From Chloroflexota bacterium (GTDB lineage Bacteria; Chloroflexota; Dehalococcoidia; Bin125), in the NCBI GenBank assembly GCA_003228175.2, contig QGNQ01000022.1:1-34718 (forward strand): a stretch of 34,718 bases of DNA, in the 5' to 3' direction. This document shows positions 33,528-34,718 of the stretch, in pieces. The stretch's first letter is position 1. Every line of letters begins with the position of its first letter. Under the pieces are notes generated by a model. The model worked only from the letters and a program-made list of their open reading frames with translations. It ran no database searches and was not told the DNA's origin. The position numbers and the translations under genes were made by a program.

Positions 33528-34718
33528 CTACCGACGCTCATCCCGACGCGTCAACGCGTCCTCCGTCGCCGGATCAGGCGTCGGCGCCGGTTCGGGCCCC
33601 ACCTCCGGGTCCACCTCCCCCTCCGGATCGACCGCTGGCAGCACAAACGTGCGCGGTTGCGGCCACTCCACGCCCCCGCTGACGCGCAGCCACAACAGCT
33701 CCCCGCGCTGCAGCGGCGCCGGCGCAAGCCCCGGGATCACCGGAAAAACCGCCTCATATCGTCGCTCCCCAGGCAGCCACCGGAACGCCGACTCCAAGGC
33801 CGGCGCAATCGGCCCCAGCCCCACCCCCATCAGGACCGGATCGCCACCCCAGCGTACGAAGTTCAGCCCCGCCAGCAGTCCCGCCCCACCCTCGCTGGCG
33901 GACAACGACGGCTGCTCCCAAAGCAACTCCGGCCCCGGGCTCGTCAGCACCCACAGCGCATCGCCCGGCTGCAGCGTCTCCAGATCCGACAGCACGGGCA
34001 CACCAGGCCGAAAGATCGACCAGCCCTGACGACCCGCATCGAAGCGGAAGACCGCCAACAATCGCTCCCCAATCGACTCCGTCGCCTCCGCCACCGACGA
34101 CTCCGGCCCCAACCACGCCACCGCCCGGAACCCCGGGCCCAGCACCGCCGGCGGATCGCTCACCCAGTTGCGCGCGAACTCAGACGTGTTCCCCCCCCCG
34201 TCCACCGCCACCGCCGTGATCACCGCCCCCGGCGCAACCCGCACCCGCGTCTCGAACACCCCCTCCACATCGGCCCGCACGAAGATCAGCAACGCAGCCC
34301 CCGGGCCATGGCCACTCGCATGCGGCAGCAAATACGCCCCTCCCCCCCCACCAACGCCAATGCCACCGCCAGCGTCGGCGTCGGCGCCAACGCGATACAC
34401 CGCCACCCGCTGTAGCGATCCCGCCCGACCGCGAATCGTCGCCTCATCCCCATCGTGCACCACCGCCTCAATGACCGGAGCGTTGAGTAGCCCATGGGGG
34501 CCCTCGTCCACGTCGTCCGCATCGTTGGGGCTCACCCCGTCGCCGCCCAGATCGATCCCCAGCCCGCCGTTCTCCAGGAACGTGTTGTCGTGCAGATCGT
34601 TCCGCAGCGTCGTCGCCCCCTCCACCACGATGCCCGCGCCCACATTGCCGCCAATGCGGTTGTCCTGCACCCGGTTCTCGCGCGCCCCGTCTCGCAGCAC
34701 CAGCCCCACCGCGTTGCC
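33528..34718 (-). CDS. Surface/secreted beta-helix protein, C-terminal 396 residues (N-terminus outside window)
   Basis: The frame is open to the window edge. It begins with right-handed beta-helix repeats (ENRVQDNRIGGNVGAGIVVEGA, LRNDLHDNTFLENGGLGIDLGGDG), then SPNDADDVDEGPHGLLNAPVIEAV, the usual end cap of such helices. An Ig-like segment with a glycine-rich loop follows. Then come two copies of a 70-75-residue module: AVAWLGPESS ... GWSIFRPGVPVLSDLETLQPGDALWVL, and FVRWGGDPVL ... RYEAVFPVIPGLAPAPLQRGELLWLRV. The C-terminus is Pro- and Glu-rich and ends DEERR-like. The same double module closes the DUF11-like protein at 22393. Probably exported; the signal peptide would be upstream of the window. 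Function unknown. Confidence 0.8.
   Translation of the reverse strand, partial: GNAVGLVLRDGARENRVQDNRIGGNVGAGIVVEGATTLRNDLHDNTFLENGGLGIDLGGDGVSPNDADDVDEGPHGLLNAPVIEAVVHDGDEATIRGRAGSLQRVAVYRVGADADAGGGIGVGGGGGAYLLPHASGHGPGAALLIFVRADVEGVFETRVRVAPGAVITAVAVDGGGNTSEFARNWVSDPPAVLGPGFRAVAWLGPESSVAEATESIGERLLAVFRFDAGRQGWSIFRPGVPVLSDLETLQPGDALWVLTSPGPELLWEQPSLSASEGGAGLLAGLNFVRWGGDPVLMGVGLGPIAPALESAFRWLPGERRYEAVFPVIPGLAPAPLQRGELLWLRVSGGVEWPQPRTFVLPAVDPEGEVDPEVGPEPAPTPDPATEDALTRRDERR

Overview
The window is G+C-rich bacterial DNA, about two thirds G+C by eye. It has GTG and TTG starts alongside ATG and many clear GGAGG-type ribosome binding sites. The gene set fits a member of the Chloroflexota (Dehalococcoidia-like). 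It includes a fused 2-oxoacid:ferredoxin oxidoreductase, a DUF1800/DUF1501 pair, an LLM-class flavin/F420-type oxidoreductase, paired family III CoA-transferases, a PPOX-fold protein, an HtrA-like lipoprotein and secreted proteins with DUF11-like or beta-helix architecture. That assignment is inference from family content only; there is no rRNA or other marker gene here. No CRISPR array, insertion sequence, transposase or phage gene is visible.

Layout. 1-540: start of an M20 amidohydrolase, divergent from the next operon across a 301-bp region with an 11-bp tandem repeat and a palindrome. 540-3522: korA-korB. 3714-4994: secreted-type phosphodiesterase/phosphatase fold. 5076-8849 (minus): LLM oxidoreductase, DUF1800, Tat-signal DUF1501. 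9031-12627 (plus): oligopeptide-type ABC transporter, binding lipoprotein plus two permeases but no ATPase genes. 12624-15093 (minus): membrane-PAS-GGDEF-EAL cyclic-di-GMP protein, frameshifted in a run of nine G. 15094-15703: non-coding except for a 31-codon signal-peptide-like ORF with its own promoter; it also holds palindromes and a long inverted repeat. 15704-18167 (minus): PPOX protein, epoxide-hydrolase-like enzyme, radical SAM protein. 18230-20664 (minus): two coupled CoA-transferases, the first lacking the catalytic Asp. 20732-22327: ABC-F ATPase. 22393-25194 (minus): frameshifted DUF11-like secreted protein and a small membrane ORF. 25454-27136: acyl-CoA carboxylase carboxyltransferase. 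27292-28221 (minus): aldo/keto reductase. Then tRNA-Arg(TCG), the HtrA-like lipoprotein with a duplicated new-looking domain, MgtE with a shortened CBS domain, a small lipoprotein, tRNA-His(GTG), and the C-terminal part of a beta-helix surface protein.

How it fits together. The core is CoA and 2-oxoacid metabolism (KorAB, CoA-transferase pair, carboxyltransferase, hydrolase) plus a large exported component. Two exported proteins, ending at 22393 and 33528, share a C-terminal double module of about 70-75 residues per copy that I do not recognise as a named family. This module and the duplicated domain of the HtrA-like protein are the best candidates for undescribed biology. Two otherwise intact genes are each broken by a single-base frameshift. 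A C-over-G excess on the plus strand holds in genes of both orientations but disappears inside the gene at 22393-25088, suggesting that gene has a different history.
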